Source: JAWVFM01 sp963843315 (GTDB lineage: Bacteria > Actinomycetota > Thermoleophilia > Solirubrobacterales > 70-9). From it: a DNA stretch of 64,000 nt. The stretch's first letter is position 1; every line of letters begins with the position of its first letter. Of the stretch, positions 9,990-18,798 are shown in pieces. A program made the translations under genes and the position numbers. Under the pieces are notes generated by a model. That model had not been told where the DNA came from and did no database searches. It was given only the letters and a program-made list of their open reading frames with translations. Location of the stretch: assembly GCA_963843315.1 (NCBI GenBank), contig CAWJJU010000002.1:248001-312000 (forward strand). Reading direction: 5' to 3'.

Positions 9990-12839
9990 CTAGCGGGGCA
10001 CGCTCGCCGGCTCGGGCAGCGGCTCCGCCGGCTCGAGGTAGCGGCTGACGGGCGCCGGGCGCCCCAGGTGATAACCCTGGCCGAAGTCCACGCCCAGATC
10101 GGTGAGCGTGTTCACCGTTTCGGCGTCTTCGATGTACTCCGCGATGGTCTTCTTGCCCATCCCCTTCGCGATCTGCACCACGGAGGCGATCAGGATGCGG
10201 TCGGTCTCGTCGACCGCGCAGTTCTTGACGAACTCGCCGTCGATCTTCAGGTAGTCGAAGGGAAGGTGCTTCAGGTAGTAGAAGGAGCCGAAGCCGGCGC
10301 CGAAGTCGTCGAGCGCGAAGCGGCAGCCGAGATCGCACAGCGACTGGGCGAACGCAGCGGCGCGGGCGATGTTGGCAACGGCCACGGTCTCGGTGACCTC
10401 GAAGACCAGGCGGTCCGGTGGCAGGTCGTAGGCCTTCAGCTTGCTGCGGATGAGCTCCAGCAGCGATTCGTCGCCGATGGTGTGGCCGGACAGGTTGATC
10501 TCCACCCGCAGGTCCCGGCCCTTGCGTCGCGCGGCGGCGAGGAAGTCGATGGCGCGCTCGACCACCCAGCGGTCGATCTGCGAGATCAGGCCGATCCGCT
10601 CGGCGACGTAGAGGAAGGAGCCGGGCGGGATCAGGTCGCCGTGGCGGTCGCGCATCCGCAGCAGGAGCTCGAGCTGCTCCATGCCCTCCTCGCGCAGGGG
10701 GACGATCGGCTGCGCCACGAGCTCGAAGCGGCCCTCGGCCAGGGCGTCGGAGATCTCGGCCGCCCAACGCATGTGGCTCTCGATCCGAGGCTCGCTGTGC
10801 TCTTCGGTGGTGTAGTGGGCAATGCGGTCGCGGCCGTGCTCCTTCGCGTCGTACATCGCGATGTCCGCGCTGACCATCATCTCGTCCGCCGTGAGCCCCT
10901 TGCACTCCTCGAAGGATGCGATGCCAATGCTCGCTGTGACTCCCTTCCCCGCCCCCAGCCCTCCCCCGGGCGACGTGGCCCGCACATGCTCGAGCAGATC
11001 GCCGGCGACTACCTCCGCATCGCTGCGGCTGCCCTCCGGCAGGAGTACCGCGAACTCGTCGCCACCGAGGCGGGCGACGACGTCGCTGTCGCGCAGGCGG
11101 GACTGCAGCTCCCGGGCGATGCGCACGATCAGCGCGTCGCCCGCGCTGTGCCCGCGCGTGTCGTTGAAGTACTTGAAGTGGTCGAGGTCGACCATCAGCA
11201 CCGCGCCCTTGCGCCCGTAGCGCTCGATGCGGTTGATGTGGCCGGACAGCTCGTGCTCGAAGGTGCGCCGGTTGAGCAGGCCCGTCAGGTGGTCGTGGTC
11301 GGCCATGTAACGCAGCTGGCCCTCGTAGGAGCGCCGCTCGGTGATGTCCTGGACCTGGCCGACGAAGTGCATCGGCCGGCCGCGCTCGTCACGGATGATC
11401 GACATGCCGATCGCCGCCCAGACGACCCGCCCATCGGCGTGGAGGTAGCGCTTCTCGCGCGTGCAGGAGCTGACCTCGCCCGCCAGCATCGACTCCAGCG
11501 ACTCCTCGTCCTTCTCGCTGTCGGCGGGATGCGTGATCCGCTCGTGAGACAGCCCGATCAGCGATTCGCGCGAGTGGCCGACCATCTCGCAGAAGGCGTC
11601 GTTGACCCTCGTATAGCGGCCCTGTAGGTCGAAGACCTGCATTCCGATGAGCGCGTGGTCGAAGGAACGGCGGAACTGCTGCTCGGCCTCGTGGCGAGCG
11701 CCCTCCACCTCCAGCAGCGCGCTGACGTCCTGGGCGATCCCGATGAAGCCGGCCAGGCGCCCGTCCGGCTCGCGCATGGGGCTGACGGTGACGTTCACCG
11801 ACAGCCTCGAGCCCCCCTTGCGAATGTAGGTCCACTCGCGAGTCTCGATCGCGCCCCCGCGAGCGCCGGCCACCAGCGCCTCGAACCCCGGTTCCATCCC
11901 CAGCTCCGCCGCGCGCCTGGCGAGCTCCTCGGGGTCGCGGAAGAGCTCGGGCGTCGCGATGCCGACGACCTCGTCTGCCGAGTAGCCGAGCATCTGCTCG
12001 GCTCCGGAGTTGAAGAGCACGATGGTGCCCTCAGGATCGGTTCCGATGATCGCGTGATCGCCCGCGGAGTCGAGGACCGCCTCGAGCAGCTCAGTGCGCT
12101 CGCCGAGCTTCGTCTCCGAGACGCGGCGGCGGCGCTCGACGCGCTCCAGCACCACTGCCGATACCCAGATCGCCACCAGGCCGGCTGCGATGAACGCGAA
12201 GATCAGCAGCGCGACCCCGGTGTTCGTGCTGTACAGCCCCGCGGCCTGCCCGCGCCAGCGAAGAAAGCCCAGGAGCGGTGGCACGCCGACGAGGATCGGC
12301 AGCAGGCGGCGAACGAGCGAGTTCGTGGCTCCGTCGCGCGCGAGGACTGCCAGGACGCCACCCTCCGGGAACGCGAGGGCGGCGCCGGTCCCGTAGAGGA
12401 GCAGGCACAGCGCCGCGGGCAGGGAGAGCCGCGCCACGTCGCCCACGGCCGCGATGGAGTAGGCGCCGGCCAGGATCCCGACGAGCGCGATCAGGCCCAG
12501 CACGGCGGTTGCCAAGCCCGCGGCGCTGCAGATGGCCTGGCTGCGGCGGCCCTCGAAGAGCCGCAACGCGATCGAGTCGCGGCGAGCCTGGAGGGCGAGC
12601 AGCGCGCCCAGGGCGGCGAAGCAGATCCCGGGTATGAGCCTGAACTGAGAGCTGCCGGATCCGAAGGTGCGAAGTGCGCCGCGGTCCAGCGCAATACCCA
12701 GAAGGCCCGCCAGCGCGATCGCCACCGTCGCCGCTCCGCAGAGCGATGCGATGACCCTCATTCTTTCCGCGCGATCGGCCTCGGTTAGCGGTTCGGAGGC
12801 CGGCGCGAGCCTACGCATGCCCAACATCTGTCTTTTCAT
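9990..12839 (-). CDS. membrane PAS-PAS-GGDEF-EAL c-di-GMP signalling protein
   Basis: About 949 aa. The order is six or so N-terminal helices (to about residue 235), a PAS domain (AVLDSAGDHAIIGTDPEG onward), a second PAS domain (FDHALIGMQVFDLQGRYTRVND), GGDEF (HDHLTGLLNRRTFE, intact RLGGDEFAVLL) and EAL to the C-terminus. The EAL core reads LELLLRMR rather than EALLR, but the metal/catalytic set appears kept: VEINLSG, VFEVTET, LDDFGAGF, YLKIDGEFV, IAEYIED and GQGYHLG. It could therefore both make and hydrolyse c-di-GMP. Several ATG codons lie near the start and none has a strong ribosome site; I chose the first ATG (MKRQMLG). It precedes the enolase-like gene on the same strand by 9 bp. Confidence 0.92.
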   Translation of the reverse strand: MKRQMLGMRRLAPASEPLTEADRAERMRVIASLCGAATVAIALAGLLGIALDRGALRTFGSGSSQFRLIPGICFAALGALLALQARRDSIALRLFEGRRSQAICSAAGLATAVLGLIALVGILAGAYSIAAVGDVARLSLPAALCLLLYGTGAALAFPEGGVLAVLARDGATNSLVRRLLPILVGVPPLLGFLRWRGQAAGLYSTNTGVALLIFAFIAAGLVAIWVSAVVLERVERRRRVSETKLGERTELLEAVLDSAGDHAIIGTDPEGTIVLFNSGAEQMLGYSADEVVGIATPELFRDPEELARRAAELGMEPGFEALVAGARGGAIETREWTYIRKGGSRLSVNVTVSPMREPDGRLAGFIGIAQDVSALLEVEGARHEAEQQFRRSFDHALIGMQVFDLQGRYTRVNDAFCEMVGHSRESLIGLSHERITHPADSEKDEESLESMLAGEVSSCTREKRYLHADGRVVWAAIGMSIIRDERGRPMHFVGQVQDITERRSYEGQLRYMADHDHLTGLLNRRTFEHELSGHINRIERYGRKGAVLMVDLDHFKYFNDTRGHSAGDALIVRIARELQSRLRDSDVVARLGGDEFAVLLPEGSRSDAEVVAGDLLEHVRATSPGGGLGAGKGVTASIGIASFEECKGLTADEMMVSADIAMYDAKEHGRDRIAHYTTEEHSEPRIESHMRWAAEISDALAEGRFELVAQPIVPLREEGMEQLELLLRMRDRHGDLIPPGSFLYVAERIGLISQIDRWVVERAIDFLAAARRKGRDLRVEINLSGHTIGDESLLELIRSKLKAYDLPPDRLVFEVTETVAVANIARAAAFAQSLCDLGCRFALDDFGAGFGSFYYLKHLPFDYLKIDGEFVKNCAVDETDRILIASVVQIAKGMGKKTIAEYIEDAETVNTLTDLGVDFGQGYHLGRPAPVSRYLEPAEPLPEPASVPR

Positions 12840-12946
12840 CGGCAAATCGTGCGTGGCGGCTTAGCCGCAGGCGCCGTGCGAGCAGGGACCCGCCGGTCAA
12901 GCGGGAAGGTCTATCCGTCGATCTACCTTTCGCCTGCAAGCGAAGC

Positions 12947-14746
12947 ATGGCCCGCATGCGCCTCCGCCCTCCCCGCCGCCACATCGCCCCGCTCCTCGCC
13001 GTCACCGGGCTAGTCCTGGCGTCGGCGGCGCCGTCGTGGGCGGCCGATCCACTCGGGCCCGTTGCGATCGCGCAGAACGGGCAGGGCACCTCGTACGTGG
13101 GCTACCCCGGAGGGGGCCCCATCGCCCGCTACAACGCCGACGGCAAGCCGCTCACCGCCTGGGGGGTCTCGGGCTCGGCTGTAGGCCAGATCGGCGACGT
13201 GGTCGCGCTCGCCGTCGATCCGGGCGATCACGTGTGGGTGCTCGACGACAACCTCCGGCTTCAGGAGTTCAGCGGGTCGGGCACGTACATGAAGGGAGCA
13301 ACCCTGCCGTCGTGCTCAGTGGGAATCAGCCCGGACGCGGAGAACCGCGGCGGTTTGGAGGTGACCGGGAAGTGGATCTTCGTGGCCCACCCCTGCGCGA
13401 ACGAGCTGCTCGCCTACTCGGCCACGGCCGGGTGCGCGCCGTGCAACCCGGCCACGATCGACCTCGACACGGCCCTCCGTGGGATCTCCTTCGGCCCGGG
13501 CCCGGGCACCTCGACCTCCCAGCTCTACGTGGCGGAGCCGCTGGCCGGCGAGCTTCAGACCTTCGCGGTCGCCTCCACCGGCCAGTTCACCCTGCGCAAG
13601 ACGGTGGACGTCACGGCCCACGGCAGCGACGAGCCCGCTGCCCCGGTCGACCTGTTCGTCGACGGCGGCGGGCAGGTGATGCTCGCCGACACGCAAAACG
13701 ACCAGATCCTCTTTCTCGATTCCGGCAACGCCTTCACGGAGTACCGCCATCTCGGAGGCACCGGAACCGCTCGCGGCAAGCTCGACATGCCGCTGGCCCT
13801 GGACGTGCACAGCCAGGACGGAACCGACCTGGCGGGCGACCTGTGGATCGCCGACAACGGCAACGAGCGGATTCAGCGCTGGTCGAGCTACGGCAACGTG
13901 CGCTGGATGGCCGACGCGATCGGCGGCCCGGTCGGGCCCCCTCCGCCACCGCCGGCGAACTCGGTGGCGCCGTCGATCACCGGCCAGCCGGTGGAGGGCA
14001 CGACCCTCGTGTGCAGCCCGGGCGCGTGGTCGAACTCCCCCACCTACTCCTATGCGTGGCTGCGCGACGGGGCGACCGCGGCGGGAACCGGGGCCTCCTA
14101 CGTCGCCCAAGCGGCCGACATCGGCCACTCGCTGAGCTGCCGCGTCACCGCCGCCAACGCCGGTGGCTCGGCCATGGCGACGTCGGGCCCGGTGGCCGTG
14201 ACGTCCCGGGGCGACGGGACCGTGGGGGTCACGATCGACGGCGGCGCGACGTACGCGCCCTCGCTCGCCGCCTCGCTGACGATCCACGACCCGCCCCATT
14301 CGACCGGCATCCTCGTCAGCAACGACCCCGCCTTCCCCTCGCCCCAGCCGCTCGCCATCCGCGGCGACGACACCTATGCGTGGACCCTCGAGCCGCCGGC
14401 GACCGAGGGCGGCGCCACCGCGGTCTACGTTCGCTTCACCGGTCCCGGGGCCGATCCGCTGGCCACCTACACCGACGATGTCCTGCTTGACGTCGTGCCT
14501 CCGCAGGTGAGCTCGGCGGTTGCGCACCGCCTCGCCGGCGACCTGTGGAAGATCAAGATCGCGGCCAGCGACGGCGCGTCGGGCCTCGCGAAGCTGCGGG
14601 TCGCCAAGGTGCCCGGCCGCAAGGTGCGCTCGATGAAGTTCACCAGGAGCTTCGCCACCCGCAACATCAAAGCCTCCCGCTACGTGCAGGTCATCGACGG
14701 CGCGGGGAACGCCGGCGACTGGGTGTTCGTGCGGCTCGGCCGCTGA
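12947..14746 (+). CDS. secreted NHL-like propeller protein with Ig-like domain
   Basis: 599 aa. A signal peptide ends at PSWAADP (about residue 33). Residues 40-330 carry NHL/SMP-30-like repeat units (VVALAVDPGDHVWVLDD, LFVDGGGQVMLADTQNDQI, LALDVHSQDG...LWIADNGNERIQRWS), probably a beta-propeller. A proline stretch (GPPPPPPAN) links to a domain SITGQPVEGTTLVCSPGAWS...YAWLRDG of the Ig-like type repeated in many actinobacterial surface proteins, and then to another beta-rich C-terminal region with basic residues. It is probably extracellular; no catalytic motif is seen. It is divergent from the GGDEF-EAL gene. Confidence 0.8.
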   Translation: MARMRLRPPRRHIAPLLAVTGLVLASAAPSWAADPLGPVAIAQNGQGTSYVGYPGGGPIARYNADGKPLTAWGVSGSAVGQIGDVVALAVDPGDHVWVLDDNLRLQEFSGSGTYMKGATLPSCSVGISPDAENRGGLEVTGKWIFVAHPCANELLAYSATAGCAPCNPATIDLDTALRGISFGPGPGTSTSQLYVAEPLAGELQTFAVASTGQFTLRKTVDVTAHGSDEPAAPVDLFVDGGGQVMLADTQNDQILFLDSGNAFTEYRHLGGTGTARGKLDMPLALDVHSQDGTDLAGDLWIADNGNERIQRWSSYGNVRWMADAIGGPVGPPPPPPANSVAPSITGQPVEGTTLVCSPGAWSNSPTYSYAWLRDGATAAGTGASYVAQAADIGHSLSCRVTAANAGGSAMATSGPVAVTSRGDGTVGVTIDGGATYAPSLAASLTIHDPPHSTGILVSNDPAFPSPQPLAIRGDDTYAWTLEPPATEGGATAVYVRFTGPGADPLATYTDDVLLDVVPPQVSSAVAHRLAGDLWKIKIAASDGASGLAKLRVAKVPGRKVRSMKFTRSFATRNIKASRYVQVIDGAGNAGDWVFVRLGR

Positions 14747-14774
14747 GGAGCACCGCGCCTAGGTGCGGTGCTCC
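14747..14774. terminator. bidirectional terminator between convergent genes
   Basis: A perfect 10-bp stem GGAGCACCGC/GCGGTGCTCC with loop GCCTAGGT. It starts right after the NHL-like gene's stop codon, and its other arm encodes the last residues (EHRT) and stop of the convergent reductase. It can therefore serve both genes. Confidence 0.75.
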
Positions 14775-15511
14775 GGGTTCGGGAAGTCGAAGCGGCACCC
14801 GGCGTCCCAATCCGTGCGCTGGTTGCCGTGCGCCGGAATGCCGCCCGCGTCCTTCAGCATCCGCGCCACGTGCAGCATGTTCCACGTCGCGAACGTGGTG
14901 TTGCGGTTGGTGAAGTCGTTCTCGGGGCCGCCGGAGCCCTCGTCGAGATAGCTCGGCCCCGGCCCCGCCTCGCCGATCCATCCGGCGTCGGCCTGCGGCG
15001 GGATGACGTACCCCAGATGCTGGAGGGAGTACAGCGTGTTCATGGCGCAATGCTTGACGCCGTCCTCGTTGCCGGTGACGAAGCAGCCGGCGGTGCGCCC
15101 GTAGTAGGCGTACTGGCCCGCGTCGTTCAGCAGGTGCGAGTTGCCGTAGAGGCGCTCGACGATCTGTGTCGCGACCGAGGTCTTCTCGCCCAGCCAGATC
15201 GCCATGCCGAGGACGAGGATGTCCGCGGCCATCACCTTCTCGAAGATCTGCGGCCACTCGTCCTTCTCCCAGCCGTGCTCGGTCATGTCGGGCCACACGC
15301 CGGTGGCGATGTCGTGGTCGATGGCGCGGATGCATTCCACCTCCACGCCGTTTCGGCGCATGATCTCCATCGAGATGTCCATCAGGCCCTGTGTGTTGGA
15401 GACCTCGGGACTGCGCTTGAGGGTGCAGTTGATGAAGAAGGCCCGCAGGTCCGAGTAGTCGGTCTCGCTGGTCTCGCAGAGCTCGCTCTGCTTCGCGGTC
15501 AGGTCGGTCAC
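14759..15511 (-). CDS. flavodoxin-like NAD(P)H-dependent FMN reductase family protein
   Basis: 250 aa from a GTG start preceded by GAGGAGA; a longer frame to 15610 has no ribosome site. The flavodoxin fold is seen in RAFFINCTLKRSPEVSNTQGLMD (flavin phosphate loop), the alternating segment AADILVLGMAIWLGEKTSVATQIVERL, and GRTAGCFVTGNEDG. This matches the NADPH-dependent FMN reductase/NAD(P)H oxidoreductase family, which reduces flavins, quinones or azo compounds. The extra C-terminus (GCRFDFPNPEHRT) is typical of a multimeric subfamily common in actinobacteria. The physiological substrate is unknown. It is convergent with the preceding gene and shares its terminator. Confidence 0.8.
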   Translation of the reverse strand: MTDLTAKQSELCETSETDYSDLRAFFINCTLKRSPEVSNTQGLMDISMEIMRRNGVEVECIRAIDHDIATGVWPDMTEHGWEKDEWPQIFEKVMAADILVLGMAIWLGEKTSVATQIVERLYGNSHLLNDAGQYAYYGRTAGCFVTGNEDGVKHCAMNTLYSLQHLGYVIPPQADAGWIGEAGPGPSYLDEGSGGPENDFTNRNTTFATWNMLHVARMLKDAGGIPAHGNQRTDWDAGCRFDFPNPEHRT

Positions 15512-15649
15512 TGATCTCTCCTCGAGGTTTGGACGGTCGGACCTTCGTGCTCCACGGCCGTCGAGCGTTACGCGGTGTAACGGAACGGAGTGCTCGGGCA
15601 GAGCGCTCATGGCGATGTGAGCGCGGCGCGGCGGCGATAGGGTCAGGGT

Positions 15650-16024
15650 ATGGCAGAGCTAATCCACACCTGCTACCGGATCACCGACATCGACCGCTCC
15701 GTCGCCTTCTACGAGAAGCTGGGCTTCGAAGAGGTCTCGCGCTTCGACCTGCCGGACGGAGCGACCAACGTGTTCATGGGCATGTCCGGCGACGGCGCCC
15801 GCCTCGAGCTCACCTATAACCCGGGCGTGGACTCCTACGACGTCGGCACCGGCTACGGGCACATCGCGATCACGGCGGACGACCTCGACCGCACCCTCGA
15901 GCGCCTCGGCGAGCTCGACATCGAGCCGGAGAAGCCGCCCTACACCGTCCGCGAGGGCGGCTCGCGTCTGTGCTTCGTCCGCGATCCCGACGACTACCGG
16001 ATCGAAATAATCGAAGCGAAATGA
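15650..16024 (+). CDS. glyoxalase I / VOC superfamily protein
   Basis: 124 aa, the size of lactoylglutathione lyase. Two beta-alpha-beta-beta-beta modules are visible with the four metal ligands in family positions: His in MAELIHTCYRITDI, Glu in RLELTYNPG, His in YGHIAITADDL and Glu in YRIEIIEAK. It likely isomerises a hemithioacetal of methylglyoxal, or acts on a related thiol conjugate, since actinobacteria often lack glutathione. A 13-bp gap with a GAGGGAGA ribosome site separates it from the RTX protein gene downstream. Confidence 0.88.
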   Translation: MAELIHTCYRITDIDRSVAFYEKLGFEEVSRFDLPDGATNVFMGMSGDGARLELTYNPGVDSYDVGTGYGHIAITADDLDRTLERLGELDIEPEKPPYTVREGGSRLCFVRDPDDYRIEIIEAK

Positions 16025-16037
16025 GGGAGAGCGACTG

Positions 16038-16586
16038 ATGAAGCGCAGGGTTCTGATCGTGGTGGGAGCGTTCGCCGTCGTCGGCCTGGTCTGGGCCACG
16101 ATCGCGCTTGCGGACGACATCAACTGCAACGGTGGCGGGAAGAAGTGCAACGGCACCCCATTCGACGACTCCATCACGGGGTCTGCAAAGGCGGACGCCA
16201 TCAAGGCCAAGGCCGGCAACGATGAGACCTACGCCGGAAAGGGCAACGACACGGTCGACGCCGGCGACGGCAACGACTACGTCGAGGGCGGCGGCGGAGA
16301 CGACACCATCGACGGTGGCACCGGCGACGATCAGTACCTCATCGGTGGCCTCTTCGGCGGGCCCGGCGACGACACCATCGAGGGGGGCGTCGGCTCGGAT
16401 GACCTTTACGGCGGGCCGGGCAAGGATGTGCTGCTCGGCGGGCCGGGCGACGATCAGATCGACGCCGACGGCTTCGGCGACCACAACGCGAAGGACAGGG
16501 TCAGCTGCGGGTCGGGCAACGACACGGTGTTCGCCACCTCCAAGGACAAGGTCTCTCCGGACTGTGAGAACGTGATCAGCGGATAG
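16038..16586 (+). CDS. secreted RTX (hemolysin-type) calcium-binding repeat protein
   Basis: 182 aa. A signal peptide (MKRRVLIVVGAFAVVGLVWA, cleavage near IALADD) is followed by about eight nonapeptide repeats of the GGxGxDxxx type, for example GKGNDTVDAGDGNDY, GGGGDDTIDGGTGDD and GGPGDDTIEGGVGSDD. These bind Ca2+ and form a parallel beta-roll outside the cell. No enzyme domain is attached, so it may be a structural or adhesion module. Two cysteine pairs (NCNG/KKCNG and SCGS/DCEN) bracket the roll. Confidence 0.88.
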   Translation: MKRRVLIVVGAFAVVGLVWATIALADDINCNGGGKKCNGTPFDDSITGSAKADAIKAKAGNDETYAGKGNDTVDAGDGNDYVEGGGGDDTIDGGTGDDQYLIGGLFGGPGDDTIEGGVGSDDLYGGPGKDVLLGGPGDDQIDADGFGDHNAKDRVSCGSGNDTVFATSKDKVSPDCENVISG

Positions 16587-16647
16587 CGGGAGAGGGCGGG
16601 GCCAGCGACAGGTAGTGTCAGGGCATCTTCGAGCCCTGGGAGGGACC

Positions 16648-17469
16648 TTGAGACGAGCGACCCTTATCCTGTTTGGTACTGCGGCTTCGGTCGCACTTGT
16701 GATCTCCGCGGTGGCGGCCGCCGCCCGGCCGCCGATCGAAGTCACCCATTCGCAGACGGCCACGGCGAACGACCAGACCCTCGTCGAGGCAAAGTGCCCT
16801 CATGGATCGCACCCGGTCAGCGGCGGCTTCGAGTTCAAACCTGGCGACGGCGCTTTCGCCGCGAACAGCGCCGAGGGAATCGACCTGAACCTCAAGCGGT
16901 GGTCGCTCACGACCATCTCGGCCAGCGGGCCCACGCGGGTGACCTCGCACGCGTACTGCTCGCCGCTCGGGGGCAAGGTCCAATTCCGCAGCGACCGTAC
17001 CGACCTGAACCAGGGTGACGAGGCGACCATCACCGCAACCTGCAAGCGCAGCGAGAGGGTGATCTCGGGTGGCTACGCGTTTGTCTCGTCGGGGTTGGCG
17101 CTCGGCGTGGTGGATGAGTCGTTTCGCTCGAGCGGACGCTCCTGGACGATCCGAGGGACCGACTTCACCGATGCCACGGTGACGATGCTCGCATTCGCCC
17201 ATTGCGTTCCAAAGCAGAAGTCGCCCAAGCTCACCACGGCGCGAACAGCGGTGCCGTTCGACGACGCGGGCGGGCCGGCCGACGCCACGGCCAGCTGCGG
17301 GCCGGGGCACTACGCGCTCTCCGGCGGCTACAGGAGCCCCGGCAGCGGGACCGCGTTCTTCGGTGCGAGCCGTCGGGTCGGTACGCGCGACTGGCGCGTC
17401 ACCGACTCCGGCGGGATCCTGGGCCGTGACGGGGTTTTCACAGCGCTCGCGTACTGCGCGCGGAAGTAG
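16648..17469 (+). CDS. secreted beta-rich repeat protein, unknown function
   Basis: 273 aa from a TTG preceded by GGGAGGGA. A GTG 33 bp upstream is possible but would put ten residues before the signal peptide. The signal peptide is RRATLILFGTAASVALVISAVAAAA. The mature part contains three copies of a unit of about 75 residues with paired cysteines and the phrase C-P/K/G-x-G-x-H-(P/Y)-x-SGGY/F (KCPHGSHPVSGGFEF, TCKRSERVISGGYAF, SCGPGHYALSGGYRS), each closed by AYC or AHC. It is an extracellular, probably disulfide-stabilised repeat protein. I do not recognise a named family. Confidence 0.7.
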   Translation: MRRATLILFGTAASVALVISAVAAAARPPIEVTHSQTATANDQTLVEAKCPHGSHPVSGGFEFKPGDGAFAANSAEGIDLNLKRWSLTTISASGPTRVTSHAYCSPLGGKVQFRSDRTDLNQGDEATITATCKRSERVISGGYAFVSSGLALGVVDESFRSSGRSWTIRGTDFTDATVTMLAFAHCVPKQKSPKLTTARTAVPFDDAGGPADATASCGPGHYALSGGYRSPGSGTAFFGASRRVGTRDWRVTDSGGILGRDGVFTALAYCARK

Positions 17470-17553
17470 CCGCGCGAACGCCACTCAGCGCCTGCAGATC
17501 GCGACGGCCCTGATCTTTGCGCGGGTGGGCTCTCGCGACGTTCCCGAGGGCGC

Positions 17554-18798
17554 TCAGCCTGATTCTGCGAGGACGCGGCCGGCCAGGAGTCCGTACGCCT
17601 CGATGCCCGCGACGAGCTGATCGTCGGGAGTGTTCTCCTCGGCCGCGTGGCTGATGCCGCCGATCGAGGGCACGAAGATCATCGTCGCGGGCGCGACGCG
17701 GGCCATCTGCGCGGCGTCGTGCAGGGCGCCGCTGGTGAGGCGGCGATCCGAGCCCGTCACCTCGCGCACCGCCTCGGCGGCCAGATCGACGAGGCCGGGA
17801 TCGAACAAGGTCGGGTCGATGCCCCAGATGCGCTCCGACGATGCCGAGCAGTTGCGGGCCGACGCCAGCTCGCTCGCCGCCTCGTGGGCGTCGTTCAGCA
17901 TCAGCGTGAGCATTCCCCGCTCGCGGTGGCGCAGGTCAACCAGCAGCTCGGCGCCTCCCGCCACCGCGGTCGCGATGCCGGGGAGCATGTCGAGCCGCCC
18001 CGTGGTCGCCATCCCCCCATGCTCGATCCCGATCGCCTCGATCCGGATCGCGGCCTCGGCGGCGGCCAGGCCCGCGTCGGCCCGGCGGTCCATAGGGGTC
18101 GTGCCGGCGTGCGAGGCCTGCCCCTTGAAGCGAAACCGCCAGCGCTCGATGCCGGCGCAGCCGTCGACCGCCGCCGCCGGCCGGCCTTCGGCCTCTAGGA
18201 CCGGGCCCTGCTCGATGTGCAGTTCGAGGAAAGCGGCGATGCGCTCGGCCGGATCGAATGGCCGGTTGGCGGCGGCCAGGTCCACGCCGTTCGCCGCGAG
18301 GACGTCGGCGAGCGCCTCGCCGCCCGCGTCGCGAAGGCCGGCGACGGTGCCGGGGTCGAGGTTGCCGGCGGCGGCCGAGCTGCCGTAGAGGCTGTTGCCG
18401 AAGCGCGCGCCCTCCTCGTCGGCCCAGTCGACGAATCGCAGCGGGCGCGGGGGTGGAGAGCCGTGCGAGGCCCAGGCGCGCATCACTCCGAGCGCGGTCA
18501 TCGCGCCGAGGGCGCCGTCCAGCCAGCCGCCGTCCGGCACGGAGTCGATGTGCGAGCCCACAACGAGCCCGGGGCCCTTGCCGGAGCCGAGGCTCGCCCA
18601 CAGATTGCCCGCGGCGTCCTGTTCGGCCTCCAGGCCGATCTCGCCCAGCAGCTCGCGCAGGAAATCACGCGCATCGCGCCAGGTCTGCGTCCAGCACAGC
18701 CTCTGCGCGCCGCCCTCGTCGCCGGTGCGGCGCGCGAGCTCGCGCAGGTCGCCGAGCACCCGCTGGGCGTCGATGCGGGGTATGGACTCCTCAGCCAA
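17554..18798 (-). CDS. M20 family N-carbamoyl amino acid / allantoate amidohydrolase
   Basis: 414 aa, full length for the hydantoinase/carbamoylase M20 family. The zinc ligands are visible: VGSHIDSVPDGG (His), WLDGALG (Asp), WADEEGARFG (Glu-Glu), LELHIEQGPVLE (His) and GGISHAAEE (His). Substrate-binding GALHDAAQMA and IFVPS are also typical. The family hydrolyses ureido (carbamoyl) groups on N-carbamoyl amino acids, allantoate or ureidopropionate. The start overlaps the upstream deiminase-like gene by 8 bp, and that gene overlaps a decarboxylase gene, so all three form one operon. In that setting N-carbamoylputrescine or citrulline is a plausible substrate (inference). Confidence 0.9.
   Translation of the reverse strand: MAEESIPRIDAQRVLGDLRELARRTGDEGGAQRLCWTQTWRDARDFLRELLGEIGLEAEQDAAGNLWASLGSGKGPGLVVGSHIDSVPDGGWLDGALGAMTALGVMRAWASHGSPPPRPLRFVDWADEEGARFGNSLYGSSAAAGNLDPGTVAGLRDAGGEALADVLAANGVDLAAANRPFDPAERIAAFLELHIEQGPVLEAEGRPAAAVDGCAGIERWRFRFKGQASHAGTTPMDRRADAGLAAAEAAIRIEAIGIEHGGMATTGRLDMLPGIATAVAGGAELLVDLRHRERGMLTLMLNDAHEAASELASARNCSASSERIWGIDPTLFDPGLVDLAAEAVREVTGSDRRLTSGALHDAAQMARVAPATMIFVPSIGGISHAAEENTPDDQLVAGIEAYGLLAGRVLAESG

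Noticed and set aside
9810..11627. A 605-codon plus-strand open frame
   Set aside because: Antisense to the GGDEF-EAL gene, which has intact motifs throughout; the plus frame has none.
12885..12912. Hairpin before the NHL-like gene considered as a c-di-GMP riboswitch
   Set aside because: It is a simple CCCGC/GCGGG hairpin and lacks the conserved aptamer sequence blocks.
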